A stretch of DNA of 64,000 nt, from the NCBI RefSeq assembly GCF_036711975.1, contig NC_091966.1:14391501-14455500 (forward strand), written 5' to 3'. Numbering within the stretch: the first letter of the stretch is position 1; each line of letters begins with the position of its first letter. The notes under the pieces are model-generated. The model was not told the DNA's origin. It worked only from the letters and a program-made list of their open reading frames with translations, and made no database searches. Both the position numbers and the translations under genes were made by a program. Shown piece after piece: positions 13,701 to 22,117 of the stretch. The DNA comes from Onthophagus taurus (taxonomy: Eukaryota; Arthropoda; Insecta; Coleoptera; Scarabaeidae).

Positions 13701-16700
13701 TCAGAGCTTTGCAAAGATCGAAAATGACTAAAACTTACGATTTTTGAACACGTTTGGCAAAATAAGCGATTGCATTCATATTTTAATTCCTTGTAACTTT
13801 TAATCCGTTCTTACAGCTTAGCAAATTTTACAACTTGACCGGTCAGCAGTTGCGCAGAAGAAGGAATGCAACAGCAAATCGTTGAAGTCAGTTAGGCAAA
13901 CTCGTGACATCTACGACATTATGTTAGCTCTTGTCAAAAATGTTATATAAAGGCTGGTTCAGATTTTAAGCTTCTCAGAAATACATAATAACCGAAAGTT
14001 AAGCAGCTTGAAAATTATAAATTTTAATACGTTAACGTCATAATAATTTTTGTTTGTGTCCATTTATTATAATTGTCTATTTAAATTATATTGTTGAATA
14101 TGTGTAACGATGTATCCATCGTTAACCAGTGTGGTAATTAAAAAAACTCCAAACTTCTTTTACTACTGGTTTTATTTTGTTATTAAATTAACCTGACATG
14201 TTTCGATCAATAATGGGATAATATAATATCCTCAATAATATCATCAACATGAGACTATATTTATTTCTTAATTTACTTAAAGCAGGAAGACTGAACAGAT
14301 CGTAGGATAACACAACGTGTTATTAATTTAATAACAAAATAAAGCCAGTAGTAAAAGAACTTTGGAGTTTATTTAATTATTTAAATTATATTTACACATA
14401 ATTTAGCAATTATCAACTCATGAGCTTGCTACTCGTTCACGTTCTGATACTATTCTTACATTTCCCGTTCATAGCACTGAAATTTATCATAGATCATTTA
14501 CAGTCGATTGCGCTGTGGAATGGACTGCCTTCTGAAATTCGTAATATTTCTAGAATTACTAATTTTAGACATGTTTTAAAGAGCCACTTGCTTGCCCTTC
14601 AACTGGCTGGTTCCTGATTCTTTGTTCTTTGTCTTTCTCTTTTTTCCTCTCTTCAACTGCTCTCACTTGTTGGCAACTGATATCCGGCAGATTCTTTTAG
14701 TTTCTTTTAGCCGCTCTCTTTTCGTGTCTTTTCTTTATTTTTCTCTTTGTTTTTCTTTTCTTACTTAATCTTATTTGGTGATGTTAATAATATCTAATTA
14801 TCACTACTTGCCATATTCAGTAAATATTATTTTTATTTTCGTTTGTTCTGTTGGGTCATTTGGCAGAGATCGCTTGTGCGATAAAATGATCCATTTGCTG
14901 ATACTGTTTAAGTTAAGTGTATCTTATGTAATTTTGTATTTTTGTCTGTGGCAATAAATGGTAAATAATAATAATAACATATACAGGGTGATTCATAAGT
15001 AATGGGCCAAATTGTAAATGTACGTTCAGGAGGCCAAAATAATAATATTTTCATTAACAATAATGGGTCTTAGTCTGCTCTTTACTGAGATACAGGATGT
15101 TAAAGCGAAAAAAATAAAATAGATTTTTGTTAATAGATCAGCTACTTTTCTACATAATGACTCATAGTTGACTTATAGTTTTTGTAAGGGTAAACAATAA
15201 TGTGTGAGAGGATTTGAGTTAACTCGTAGATGTCGCCACATGCGCCATATGAATTAGATGAAATCAGCTACAAATTTTTTATCGCTCATTATTTTACAAC
15301 ATACTTGTTTAATTTCTGTTAAGACACAAGCATGGCATGGAATGTTGACATTTACCTAACCGTAATTGATAATTGATAACAATATTAAACTGAAACCATA
15401 AAAAAATTACGTAATAAAACAATTTATTGTACGCCAGTTAATAAAACGAAATACAACATTAGAACAGACTTGAACTAAGACCACTTACGACAACTGTTAT
15501 CAAAACCTACATGTTAATGTTGTGCGAAGTTAAATTAAATTTAAGCTTAATTATGAGCTACTGCAAAAGGTTTTCAACATGACCACCACCAGCATTTATA
15601 CACGCATTTAACCGTTTGGTTAAGGATTGTCTGACTTTAAAAAATGTAGCAGGATTATTTCGTATTGAATTGGCTGCATCTTGAATTCTATTCCATAACT
15701 CGTCTCGTGTATTTATAGTAGGTTCAGCATAGACCATTGATTTCATGTAACCCCACACATAAAAATCAAGTGGATTAAAATCGGGACTGCGAGGTGGCCA
15801 CTGAAATTCACTACCACGTCCAATCCAACGGTGAGGGAATGTTTCATTCAGATGTTCGCGCACAGCACGTGAAAAATGTGGAGGAGCACCGTCTTGCATG
15901 AACCACATATTTCTTCTTAGTTGTAATGGAAGATCTCCCAAGAGGTCGACTAAGTCATTATTTAAAAAAATTAAATATGACTCTCCATTTAAATTAGGAG
16001 GTAATTCAACTGGGCCCAGTAATGTATTGCCTATTACACCGCACCACACATTTATTTTATTTCGCCAATTAAAAACTCCGCGTCTGGTAAAGGTTGCTTC
16101 ATCCGTGAAAAGAATGTTATTTAGGAATGTTGGATTATTATTCAATTTTCCTTTTAGCCACTGACAAAATTGAACTCTGATTCGATAATCTGTTGGAAGT
16201 AAATTTTGCACAGGTATAAAATGATAGGGATATAAATTTTCCTTGTGTAAAATTCTAGTCACGGATGGTTGGCTTATTCCAGTTGCTGCAGACAATCGAC
16301 GAGTGCTTATTTCAGAATTTTGCGCAATTCTTACCAAAATTTCATCTTCTTGCTGCGGAGTGATAATCTTAGGACGTCCTGTATGATATTTTGGACGAAA
16401 TGAACCTGTTTCACCCAATCGATTATAAATATTTTGAAATATCTTCCGGTTTGGCTGCCTTCTGTAAGGGTACATTTCACGATATTTTCTGGATGCTGCT
16501 TGCCCAGAAAAACGTTCTTGTGCGTAAACGCATAACATGTCTCTCATTTCTTCGTTTGAAAAGTGATTATGTCTCGGCATTTTGATTTATGTTAGGACAA
16601 GAATGAATCAGTTTACTTAACAATAAAATGTTTTAAACTATTCATTAAACGTAAAAGCTCATTGACGTTTCATAATTCATATGGCGCATGTGGCGACATC

Positions 16701-19700
16701 TACGAGTTAACTCAAATCCTCTCACACATTATTGTTTACCCTTACAAAAACTATAAGTCAACTATGAGTCATTATGTAGAAAAGTAGCTGATCTATTAAC
16801 AAAAATCTATTTTATTTTTTTCGCTTTAACATCCTGTATCTCAGTAAGGAGCAGACTAAGACCCATTATTGTTAATGAAAATATTATTATTTTGGCCTCC
16901 TGAACGTACATTTACAATTTGGCCCATTACTTATGAATCACCCTGTATAGACAGGTAAATAAATCACTTCAAGGAATTTAAAGAATTTTATTACCTATTT
17001 TTTAATTGTTACATAGCAGGAAAAGATATTTAAACTTCTTTGGGAATTTTCCATGGCAGATATGTAAAGGTCGTTTGTCCTTTTTATAACCTGCCATTTT
17101 ATTTAGTGCGTCCGTAAAGTAATGGATATAGGCGATAAAAGCATTATAAACAATTTATGGAAAAATCCCTGAAAATCAATCTGTATTAAAGCTATGAAGA
17201 CAACTAAATGAATTGAAGACTCGATCAGTAAATACTGGTATCCCACGTCAAACGCATAACGGAGAATTTCAAAGTACGATTCATTCACGAAACAAATATG
17301 TAGTGGTGTAGCTATTAAATAAACTTTGGAAAAAGGGCCAAATTATGAAAAAAAGTTCTAAATAGTCATTAATTACAACTCAGTGTGGGACTCTGCAACT
17401 TATTTCACCATATGGCAACAATTAATACAATGAAAATTGTTTCTATCTGGATTACACGTCGGTTCATTTCATTTTGTATATAATTGGGTTGGATGTGATT
17501 GATGAGTGTGGCTGGTGGTATTGAGAACATCTTGAACATGATCAGATTTTCCATTAGAGCCCATTGCAAAGTCAGTACATGAATTTGTTTCTTTGTGGAT
17601 TCATAATGAGGAGAAAGTTTTTGAAGTATTGAAAACAGTTAGAGATATAAGTAAGAACACTTTATAAAATAGCTTCTTCCGTTAATTTTTCCTCAGTTGG
17701 TTCGTTCTTATGAGTCTTTACCCATTCTGCAATTTCCTCTTCAGGAATTATCTTTAGATTTAGGTGTACCCTTGATAACACCTAATACTTCATTTATTGT
17801 ATCTAAGGTTTCTTCTTCATTGATTTGAGGTGTTCAACCAGTTTCGACAAATGCGTTTGGCCTTAGTTTCCTCCAACAGCGTTATAAAGTGACTTCTTTT
17901 ACTTCAGACCGAGAAAGTGCGTTAGCATACACGGTATCATTGAGATTATATTTCTGATGAAAGTCAGTCATGTCATAATCAAAGTTTAATAAGTCCTGAA
18001 AAAAGGAGCTTCTATAAAAACATGTAAAGTTTTGAATAGCCCCTTGATCCATCGGTTGGATCAAGGAGGTAACATTTGGAGGCAAATATGTTGCCAGAAA
18101 CCAAATCTGTCATTGGTGGATGAGCTTTGCAGTTATCTAAAAGAAGGAGGGCTTTGCTGTCTTCTGACAGTTTAAGTTTTTAAAGTTATCCTTGACTTAT
18201 GGAACAAAGGGGTTAAAAATCAGTCTTTAAATAATGCGGCAGTAATCCAAGTATTTTGTTAGGCATCGCAATGATCAGGCAAAATTTTAATATTCTTAAA
18301 AACACTTGGTTTTTTAGACTTGACAGTTGTAGAAGGTGTTAGTTGGTTTCCAGATGCATTAACACGTAGTAAAATTGTCAACCTATCTTTGTTTTTCTTA
18401 TACCCATTAGCTGACTTCTTTCTCCTCCAATAGTTGAAATTGGTAAACAACTCCAAAGTAGTCCTGTTTCATCGGCATTATACACTTGATCAGCCGTCAG
18501 TTCGTTGTCTTGATAATTTTGTCAAATTCTTGTTTATAGTGATTTGCAGATTTTTCATTTGCTGCATTTAGTCTCTCCCGTGACATCAAGTCTTCGAATT
18601 CTATGCCGAAACTTAAAATTTCAGAGCCAGCCATCTGAAAAACTACAATCTCCCTCTATATTCAAATCTTCTTTCAATTTTTTAGCTTTTTCAATAATTA
18701 TTAATCTCGTTACTGGATTCCCTTCGGCAGCCTTTACACTGAACCGTTTATACAAGACGTTGTCCGGTTGTTTCAGCTTAGGTTTTCTAAGAATTTGCCT
18801 AGAATCCAGTTTTTCAGATGCCATTTGGGAAATAAAATGCATCAGTTCATCTTGTTGTTTTTTAATGTAATAAATGGTTGATGACCCAATATTAAATTCA
18901 TTCATCAAAACATTTCTATTTTCACCCTTTTCCAAGCGTTGATGATTTCCAACTTTTGATTAATGGTGAGAGTAGCGTGTTTTCTTTTCTGTCCAGAGTT
19001 TTTATCACTTGGCATTTTAGAAAGCAGGATAAACGGAAACTCACAAAACAGTGGAATGCATAGAAAATGGCTAACTCTTCGCTACGCAGCAATCAGCTCG
19101 AACAAACCCGAACGACCTCATCTCAATCAATTATTGATCTCCCTAAGGTTTTTGTCACGAAAATAAATTAAATAGTATTTTGAAATACGTTGACTAAGAA
19201 TTGTTCCTATATTTAGTATTTAAATTGTATAGATTGTTGACCTATACAAGTAACATATTATTCCAAAACGTAATAGTTATTTATATTACAAGTGGGCTAG
19301 AAACATAATTACAGTACGAGTGTTTTACGCTGTAATTATGCTCTAGCCCACGTGTGATATACAGCATTTTATCTACGACTGCTAAAAATTACTAAAAAAT
19401 CAATTTCTTTAAAAAAGTCTATTTGACATTTATAAAAATATTTTGAAATGATTGTTGACAATTTTGAATTGTCAGTTTCAACAACATGTTTACTCATCTG
19501 GAATAAGTGTTTCGAAATGTAAAAATATAACAATTAATGTTTATGATAAATAGTATTGTTTCTCTGTAAGTAGATAGCACTTTTTCTTTTGTATTGTTGC
19601 TCGTTTCAATAAATTAAGTCTGTTCTGATTACGCTAAAAATGCGTTACGTAATGAAACCAGTGCGGTAATGAACTTCATTACGTAACTCAAATCACCTCA

Positions 19701-22117
19701 AATGAGTGCGGTAATGATGACTTATCCAAGCAATCGTAGATAATAGTATATTATTCAACAAGCGTATAATGGCGGCTGTTACCCACGAAGATGAAGTTGC
19801 AACACGAGCGAGCGAAACGAGCGAGTGTTGTAATCTGAGTGTGTAACATCCATTATACGCAAGTTGAATACTATACTTTATCTACAACTATTTAATTTTG
19901 AAAAAAAAATCAAAAAAACGAAAAAAAAAAACTTGATAGACATTTCCGACATAACCACGGTGTGTTAACTCAATACGTATAAAAAAAGACAGATATTTAA
20001 TGGGTACCACGGACGGCTAGATGGCACTGTAAGCACAAATTGCTTAAAGTCCCTAGATTTACAAAGTACCGCGGTTTGCCGCCATTTTGGCCATTTTGAA
20101 AGTCAAGCGGGACCTTTAAAACTATGTCGTTCTATTGATGACATTACGCCAAAATTCCTTTCATTTTTTCTCGTGGTACTCTGAAGAGTCGAAAGTGCAG
20201 GCGTTTTGTTGCAGACAAAACGAAGTGAAAACAAAATTCAAATTTTCACCAGTCAACATGAAAATGATACCTTTACTGTTATCATTTTCATGTTGACTGG
20301 TGGAATTTGAAATCAATAATTAATAACCATTAAATGAATAAAAATACTTTTAAATTTCGCGCTTTATTAAAAGTAGTAGGTACCACAGACCACTAGAGGC
20401 GTTGAAATCAATTTGACCGAAAAAATAGTGGGGAGTAATGCTTCTATATATATATTTATATTTATTTTTCTATGGACATAACTTCAATACAGGAAAGCTG
20501 TCATTTCTGTTAATGTTTTATTTTTTTATTAGTAGGCTGTGTCAGAACTGTGGAATAATGGCTTCATTATTCAACACTTTGTCAGTCATGGGTAATGCGT
20601 GTCATTACCCGTCAAAAATCAAATGTATAACGAATAGATAATTCAATAGTTATAGATAATAGTTATTTATATTACAAGTGGGCTAGAAACATAATTACTG
20701 TACGAGTGCGAAGAATTGCACGACGAGGTCGTAGACCGAGTCATGTAATCACACGAGTACTGTAATTATGCTCTAGCCCACGTGTGATATACAGCATTTT
20801 ATCTACGACTGCTAAAAATTACTAAAAAATCAATTTCTTTAAAAAAGTCTACTTGACATTTATAAAAATATTTTGAAATGATTATTGACAATTTTGAATT
20901 GTCAGTTTCAACAACATGTTTACTCATCTGGAATAAGTGTTTCGAAATGTAATAACATAACAATTAATGTTTATAGTAAATAGTATTGGTTCTCTGTAAG
21001 TAGATAGCACTTTTTCTTTTGTATTGTTGCTCGTTTCAATAAATTAATTCTGTTCTGATTACGCTAAAAATGCGTTACGTAATGAAACCAGTGCGGTAAT
21101 GAACTTCATTACGTAACTCAAATCACCTCGAATGAGTGCGGCAATGATGACTTATCCAAGCAGTCGTAGATAATAGTATATTAAAAAACAAGTTTCGTAA
21201 GACACGCTTGAAATGCACGAATTCAAGTTGAAAAACGAGTGGCGAAGCCACGAGTTTTTTAATGAATGAGTGCTTTAAGTCTTATGAAACGTGTTTTTTA
21301 TGCTATTTTTTGTAATTCGCGTTTTTATACTTTTTTTAACAAAAATAAAGTAAATTTTGGCTATGTAGGGAAATAGATATGTAGCAGTTGGTAACACCGG
21401 AACACTTGAAAATAGAAACTTTGAATTGACAATTAGAAACTGTCAAAACACAAAATATATTCACCTGAAAAAAATGTTTCATGTACACCTCCCAAAATAA
21501 GAGAAATTGCTCAGAGTCAATGTCCTCATCATTGTGGACTTTGTATTCGATGCTAAGAACGTGTTTAAACATCCATAGACAAAAATTGTCACATTGACAA
21601 CTAGAAAAATTAATGACCCAATGTCACCAACTTGAACTGGTTCCATAAAATATTACTAAAATCTCATTACAGCATCTGATCCTGTAAGGAGTCTCATTAC
21701 AGCACCCGTTTGAGTACTGTTATAGCTTCCATTACCGTAGCGAATTACAAAAATATATTAACAACATTAACGTATTATAGAGGCATTATTCGTTCTTCTA
21801 TAAGTTTATTTGACAAGACGTCCAAATTACTAGTTTAATAAATAAATTAAATAATCTAATAATTGAATTATTAATTGCATATTTTTTAGGTGATTGTATT
21901 AAGAGAAGAGGAAAGTGCATTAAGACAAGAAAACCTACGGCTAAAAGAGGATATGTTGCGACTGAAACAAATGGCAGGAGTTGGAACGATGAAGGAGCCA
22001 ATAACGAGCAAGTATTTCCCACCGCAAAGCCAAAATCAGGGTTCTACAGCTTATTATATGGCGATAGGTCTTTTCATAGCCATATTTGGAATTATAGTGG
22101 GCAAGTTTGTACTCTGA
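1734..22117 (+). CDS. Vap33: VAP-33 / VAPB-type vesicle-associated membrane protein (4 coding exons)
   Basis: Exons 1734-1791, 9589-9741, 9806-10086 and 21890-22117 join in frame (720 nt, 239 aa plus stop). Introns have GT/AG ends and phases 1, 1 and 0. Residues about 6-125 form the MSP (major sperm protein) domain, including [20 protein letters not shown] and YCVRPNSG, strongly diagnostic of VAPs. A linker with [12 protein letters not shown] follows, then a heptad-rich coiled coil (about 157-193, [20 protein letters not shown]) and a C-terminal hydrophobic segment (about 219-237) ending KFVL. This is the tail-anchored VAP layout. Family knowledge: VAPs sit in the ER membrane, and the MSP domain binds FFAT motifs of lipid-transfer and contact-site proteins. 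Length is at the short end of the family, so an extra alternative exon in the 11.8-kb intron 3 is possible. The protein looks intact, and introns 1 and 3 are full of transposon relics. Confidence 0.93.
2930..3110. repeat. Fragment of the pogo-like MITE family also seen at 13.1 and 23.9 kb
   Basis: The block with ATTAATATTATCTATTTG, the ACTCATAGATAGA word and CTCGGGTTATTCCTCAAG recurs at 23.95-24.05 kb, and in inverse orientation near 13.6 kb (AATAACCCGAGTTGAAG). At the other two loci it lies inside elements with CAGTAAAACCTCGATATAACG-like ends, so this is probably a diverged piece of the same family. Confidence 0.5.
3130..3807. repeat. Large imperfect palindromic MITE with CTAGAAC-type outer arms
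   Basis: Left-arm words (CTAGACCTAGAGTCTAGCTAG, CTCTTAAGAGGTTAGACC, GTAGCTGCTTGATGAAAAC, ACAACTCAAAAGCTACAG) recur in inverse order on the right (CTGTAGCTTTTGAGTTGT, GTTTTCATCAAGCAGCTAC, AGTAGTCTAACCCTTTAAGA, TTCTAGTTGTAAGTCC). The axis is near 3470. No ORF lies in the centre. The outermost arms belong to the dispersed CTAGAAC palindrome family described elsewhere in this window. Confidence 0.65.
3810..4767 (+). mobile_element. Degraded Tc1/mariner element (CAGGGTGATTCTCAA ends, TA flanked)
   Basis: The ends are CAGGGTGATTCTCAA-CTA at 3810 and its inverse TGAGAATCACCCTG ending at 4767, with TA on both sides (3808-3809, 4768-4769). About 3895-4090 encodes a transposase C-terminal piece: a SPDLNP third-aspartate motif, FYFW in place of FWG, then [17 protein letters not shown]. 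The N-terminal two-thirds are gone and LINE-type sequence occupies the middle. Confidence 0.75.
4290..4565 (+). pseudogene. LINE reverse-transcriptase fragment inside the 3.8-kb mariner relic
   Basis: Translation gives a LCFVDLT..FDKVR segment and, after an internal deletion, [17 protein letters not shown]. These are RT motifs with an intact YADD catalytic box. It is too short to be functional and probably results from nesting or rearrangement. Confidence 0.6.
4890..5460 (-). pseudogene. Non-LTR retrotransposon RT fragment
   Basis: The - strand shows [36 protein letters not shown] and, in another frame, [18 protein letters not shown]. These are typical RT fingers and palm-1 motifs of a RTE/endonuclease-type LINE. 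A frameshift separates the two halves, and the YADD box and C-terminus are missing. Confidence 0.75.
5461..6630. other. VAP intron 1 segment with no feature seen
   Basis: AT-rich DNA without ORFs, inverted repeats or recognisable element ends on either strand. Confidence 0.4.
6635..6720 (-). repeat. tRNA-like fragment (possible tRNA-derived SINE or tRNA pseudogene)
   Basis: On the - strand GGTTCGAGTCC matches the pol III B-box, with a T-stem-like CGG...CCG. It is preceded by a possible CCTT/AAGG anticodon stem around a 7-nt loop and an A-box-like CACCTCAGCGAGATACC. A second TTCGAGTCC lies further 5'. A canonical U at position 33 and a full acceptor stem are not present, so it is not a functional tRNA. 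Confidence 0.35.
7035..7960 (+). pseudogene. Degraded RTE-like LINE ORF2 relic
   Basis: Pieces in several + frames fall in the right order: LKNKKAPG at about 7060, then [20 protein letters not shown], after a deletion [20 protein letters not shown] (FADD catalytic box, about 7255-7315), LHKTEIM, and a C-terminal block near 7710-7880 with [20 protein letters not shown]. The order and spacing match an RTE-type RT and its tail. Stops and frameshifts are numerous. Confidence 0.75.
7961..9588. other. End of VAP intron 1; nothing beyond intronic sequence seen
   Basis: AT-rich sequence leading into the polypyrimidine tract and acceptor at 9588. Short ORFs (8051-8263, 9267-9470) have no domain signal. 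Confidence 0.45.
9589..9741 (+). CDS. Vap33: VAP exon 2 (first half of MSP domain)
   Basis: The acceptor TTGTGTTTCAG ends at 9588 and the donor GTAAGA begins at 9742. It encodes residues 20-70, from [15 protein letters not shown] to [12 protein letters not shown], with phase-1 boundaries on both sides. It contains the highly conserved basic FFAT-binding strand of the MSP domain. Confidence 0.93.
9806..10086 (+). CDS. Vap33: VAP exon 3 (second half of MSP domain and linker)
   Basis: The acceptor TTCGTTACAG ends at 9805 and the donor GAG|GTAAAT is at 10087. It encodes residues 71-164, from [20 protein letters not shown] through the rest of the MSP domain to the start of the coiled coil (DDLKRAKEE). 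The intron before it is only 64 bp. An upstream ATG in the same frame at 9736 is intronic and not the start. Confidence 0.92.
10087..10880. other. Start of VAP intron 3; no feature seen
   Basis: AT-rich intronic sequence after the GTAAAT donor. The antisense 104-aa frame overlapping exon 3 is a shadow of coding sequence. Confidence 0.45.
10890..11690 (+). pseudogene. Tc1/mariner transposase relic
   Basis: Collinear fragments in shifting + frames: [12 protein letters not shown] (first Asp, near 11130), [24 protein letters not shown] (second Asp, near 11370), [17 protein letters not shown] and, near 11570, [11 protein letters not shown], a mariner-type C-terminus. The third catalytic Asp is replaced by Asn in RSPN. 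The order matches the same family as the intact transposase at 15.6-16.6 kb. Stops and frameshifts make it non-functional. Confidence 0.75.
11830..13020 (-). pseudogene. piggyBac-type transposase relic (PGBD-like)
   Basis: Reading the - strand from about 12600 downward gives [16 protein letters not shown], then [32 protein letters not shown] (the TxDN catalytic motif), [16 protein letters not shown] and [10 protein letters not shown]. These are collinear piggyBac/PGBD4-type motifs. In-frame stops (after CGTV and before EPIFG) and frameshifts kill it. Ends and TTAA sites were not located. Confidence 0.8.
13103..13688. mobile_element. pogo-like MITE containing CTAGAAC palindrome
   Basis: The left end reads TA-GAGTAAGACCTAGATATAACGGA; the right end is the inverse (ACGTTATATTAAAATTTTACTG-TA). 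Such CAGTAAAACCTCGATATAACG-like ends are typical of pogo/Tigger-group elements. No transposase is present. The interior carries CTAGAACTAACACTAGATCTAG arms at 13.34-13.56 kb and an AATAACCCGAGTTG block shared with the 2.9-kb and 23.9-kb copies. Confidence 0.65.
14144..14370. mobile_element. Short MITE with about 45-bp TIRs
   Basis: AAACTCC...TTCTTTTACTACTGG.TTTATTTTGTTATTAAATTAA at the left is repeated in inverse at the right (TTAATTTAATAACAAAATAAAGCCAGTAGTAAAAGAAC...GGAGTTT). The 227-bp element has no coding content and sits in VAP intron 3. Confidence 0.75.
14440..14968 (+). pseudogene. 3' end of a non-LTR retrotransposon
   Basis: About 14503-14617 encodes [20 protein letters not shown] followed by HVLKSHLL, the typical C-terminus of CR1/Jockey-group ORF2. 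About 350 bp of 3' UTR-like sequence follow, ending in a short AAATAATAATAATAA-type tail next to the intact mariner at 14984. A 5'-truncated insertion. Confidence 0.65.
14984..16945 (-). mobile_element. Apparently intact Tc1/mariner-superfamily transposon with 272-bp TIRs
   Basis: Both ends are CAGGGTGATTCATAAGTAAT / inverse, flanked by TA (14982-14983 and 16946-16947). The inverted arms run 14984-15255 and 16674-16945. By eye I found only one difference (T versus C inside the GTCTGCTC.TTACTGAG block). Such long, nearly identical arms plus an open transposase indicate a recent insertion. It lies in VAP intron 3, with its transposase antisense to VAP. Confidence 0.93.
15558..16580 (-). CDS. 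Transposase, Tc1/mariner superfamily (DUF4817-type N-terminus)
   Basis: 340 aa, uninterrupted. Residues about 1-60 ([16 protein letters not shown], ... [14 protein letters not shown]) form the helix-turn-helix found on this insect transposase group. A second HTH covers about 75-125 ([18 protein letters not shown]), with the GRPKII motif just before it. The catalytic triad is visible: FTDEATF (first Asp, about residue 160), [10 protein letters not shown] (second Asp, about 231) and [13 protein letters not shown] (third Asp), with 36 residues between the second and third Asp. The C-terminus has the usual GGGHVENLL. All catalytic residues are present and no stop interrupts the frame, so activity is plausible. 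The element's long TIRs flank it. Known role of the family: cut-and-paste transposition into TA. Confidence 0.93.
   Translation of the reverse strand: MPRHNHFSNEEMRDMLCVYAQERFSGQAASRKYREMYPYRRQPNRKIFQNIYNRLGETGSFRPKYHTGRPKIITPQQEDEILVRIAQNSEISTRRLSAATGISQPSVTRILHKENLYPYHFIPVQNLLPTDYRIRVQFCQWLKGKLNNNPTFLNNILFTDEATFTRRGVFNWRNKINVWCGVIGNTLLGPVELPPNLNGESYLIFLNNDLVDLLGDLPLQLRRNMWFMQDGAPPHFSRAVREHLNETFPHRWIGRGSEFQWPPRSPDFNPLDFYVWGYMKSMVYAEPTINTRDELWNRIQDAANSIRNNPATFFKVRQSLTKRLNACINAGGGHVENLLQ
16948..17480. other. VAP intron 3 stretch without assigned feature
   Basis: AT-rich DNA. A 61-codon - frame at 17103-17288 has no domain. The end near 17480 grades into the Tigger relic. Confidence 0.4.
17480..19015 (-). 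pseudogene. pogo/Tigger (jerky-like) transposase relic
   Basis: From the ATG at 19015 the - strand encodes [20 protein letters not shown]; after a frameshift [20 protein letters not shown] (CENP-B-type HTH) and [20 protein letters not shown]; then [17 protein letters not shown], a DDE block [13 protein letters not shown] near 18150, and [20 protein letters not shown]. This is the full domain order of jerky/Tigger proteins, about 500 aa. At least three frameshifts or stops make it a pseudogene. A more degraded tail extends to about 17.5 kb. Confidence 0.85.
19271..19752. repeat. Hairpin module copy 1 (direct repeat of 20657-21182)
   Basis: It begins TAATAGTTATTTATATTACA and contains a short hairpin (GTGGGCTAGAAACATAATTAC / GTAATTATG.TCTAGCCCAC). 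It continues through a segment bounded by TTATCTACGACTGC (about 19369) and GCAATCGTAGATAA (to about 19746). Only scattered substitutions distinguish it from the second copy, apart from a shorter hairpin loop (TTTTACG). Confidence 0.8.
19744..19893. repeat. Hairpin module with GAGCGAGCGAAACGAGCGAG core
   Basis: Outer inverted arms TAGTATATTATTCAAC...CGTATAATGG...GTTAC and GTAAC...CCATTATACG...GTTGAATACTATAC enclose a GC-richer inner palindrome around CACGAGCGAGCGAAACGAG at about 19801-19835. It is inserted directly at the end of module copy 1. Confidence 0.75.
20236..20311. repeat. Short near-perfect hairpin, arms about 33 nt
   Basis: TTCACCAGTCAACATGAAAA followed by TGATA is repeated in inverse as TATCATTTTCATGTTGACTG followed by GTGGAA around a loop of about 9 nt. 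Only one or two mismatches. It lies in VAP intron 3, in an AT-rich stretch with no coding content. It could be a tiny MITE or a miRNA-like precursor; neither is shown. Confidence 0.7.
20657..21182. repeat. Hairpin module copy 2, longer loop
   Basis: Same sequence as 19271-19752, with the first hairpin extended by about 40 nt carrying GTGCGAAGAATTGCACGACG, AGGTCGTAGACCGAG and CACACGAG (about 20706-20757). Termini are again TTATCTACGACTGC and GCAGTCGTAGATAA. Similarity to copy 1 is high throughout, so the two were made or duplicated fairly recently. Confidence 0.8.
21177..21303. repeat. Hairpin module with CGAGTGGCGAAGCCACGAG core
   Basis: Outer arms AAAAAACA-GTTTCGTAAGAC / GTCTTATGAAAC-TGTTTTTT enclose an inner perfect palindrome CGAGTGGCGAAGCCACGAG at about 21236-21256. 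It lies directly against module copy 2, mirroring how the 19744-19893 module abuts copy 1. Confidence 0.75.
21304..21889. other. End of VAP intron 3; no further feature
   Basis: AT-rich intron with the polypyrimidine/AG acceptor at 21889. The 78-codon antisense frame at 21336-21572 has no domain signal. Confidence 0.45.
21890..22117 (+). CDS. Vap33: VAP exon 4 (coiled coil, transmembrane anchor, stop)
   Basis: The acceptor ATTTTTTAG ends at 21889; the exon starts in phase 0 with GTG ATT GTA. It encodes residues 165-239: the coiled coil, a short [12 protein letters not shown] linker and the tail anchor [20 protein letters not shown], then VL and TGA. It is separated from exon 3 by 11.8 kb of transposon-laden intron. 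Confidence 0.93.
   Translation: MIVLREEESALRQENLRLKEDMLRLKQMAGVGTMKEPITSKYFPPQSQNQGSTAYYMAIGLFIAIFGIIVGKFVL

Noticed and set aside
15898..16585. + strand ORFs inside the mariner
   Set aside because: Antisense shadows of the transposase.
17105..17125. GTGCGTCCGTAAAGTAATGG as a transposon terminus
   Set aside because: No inverse partner could be found nearby.
18544..18870. 108-aa + ORF
   Set aside because: Antisense shadow of the Tigger transposase relic, whose motifs read on the - strand.
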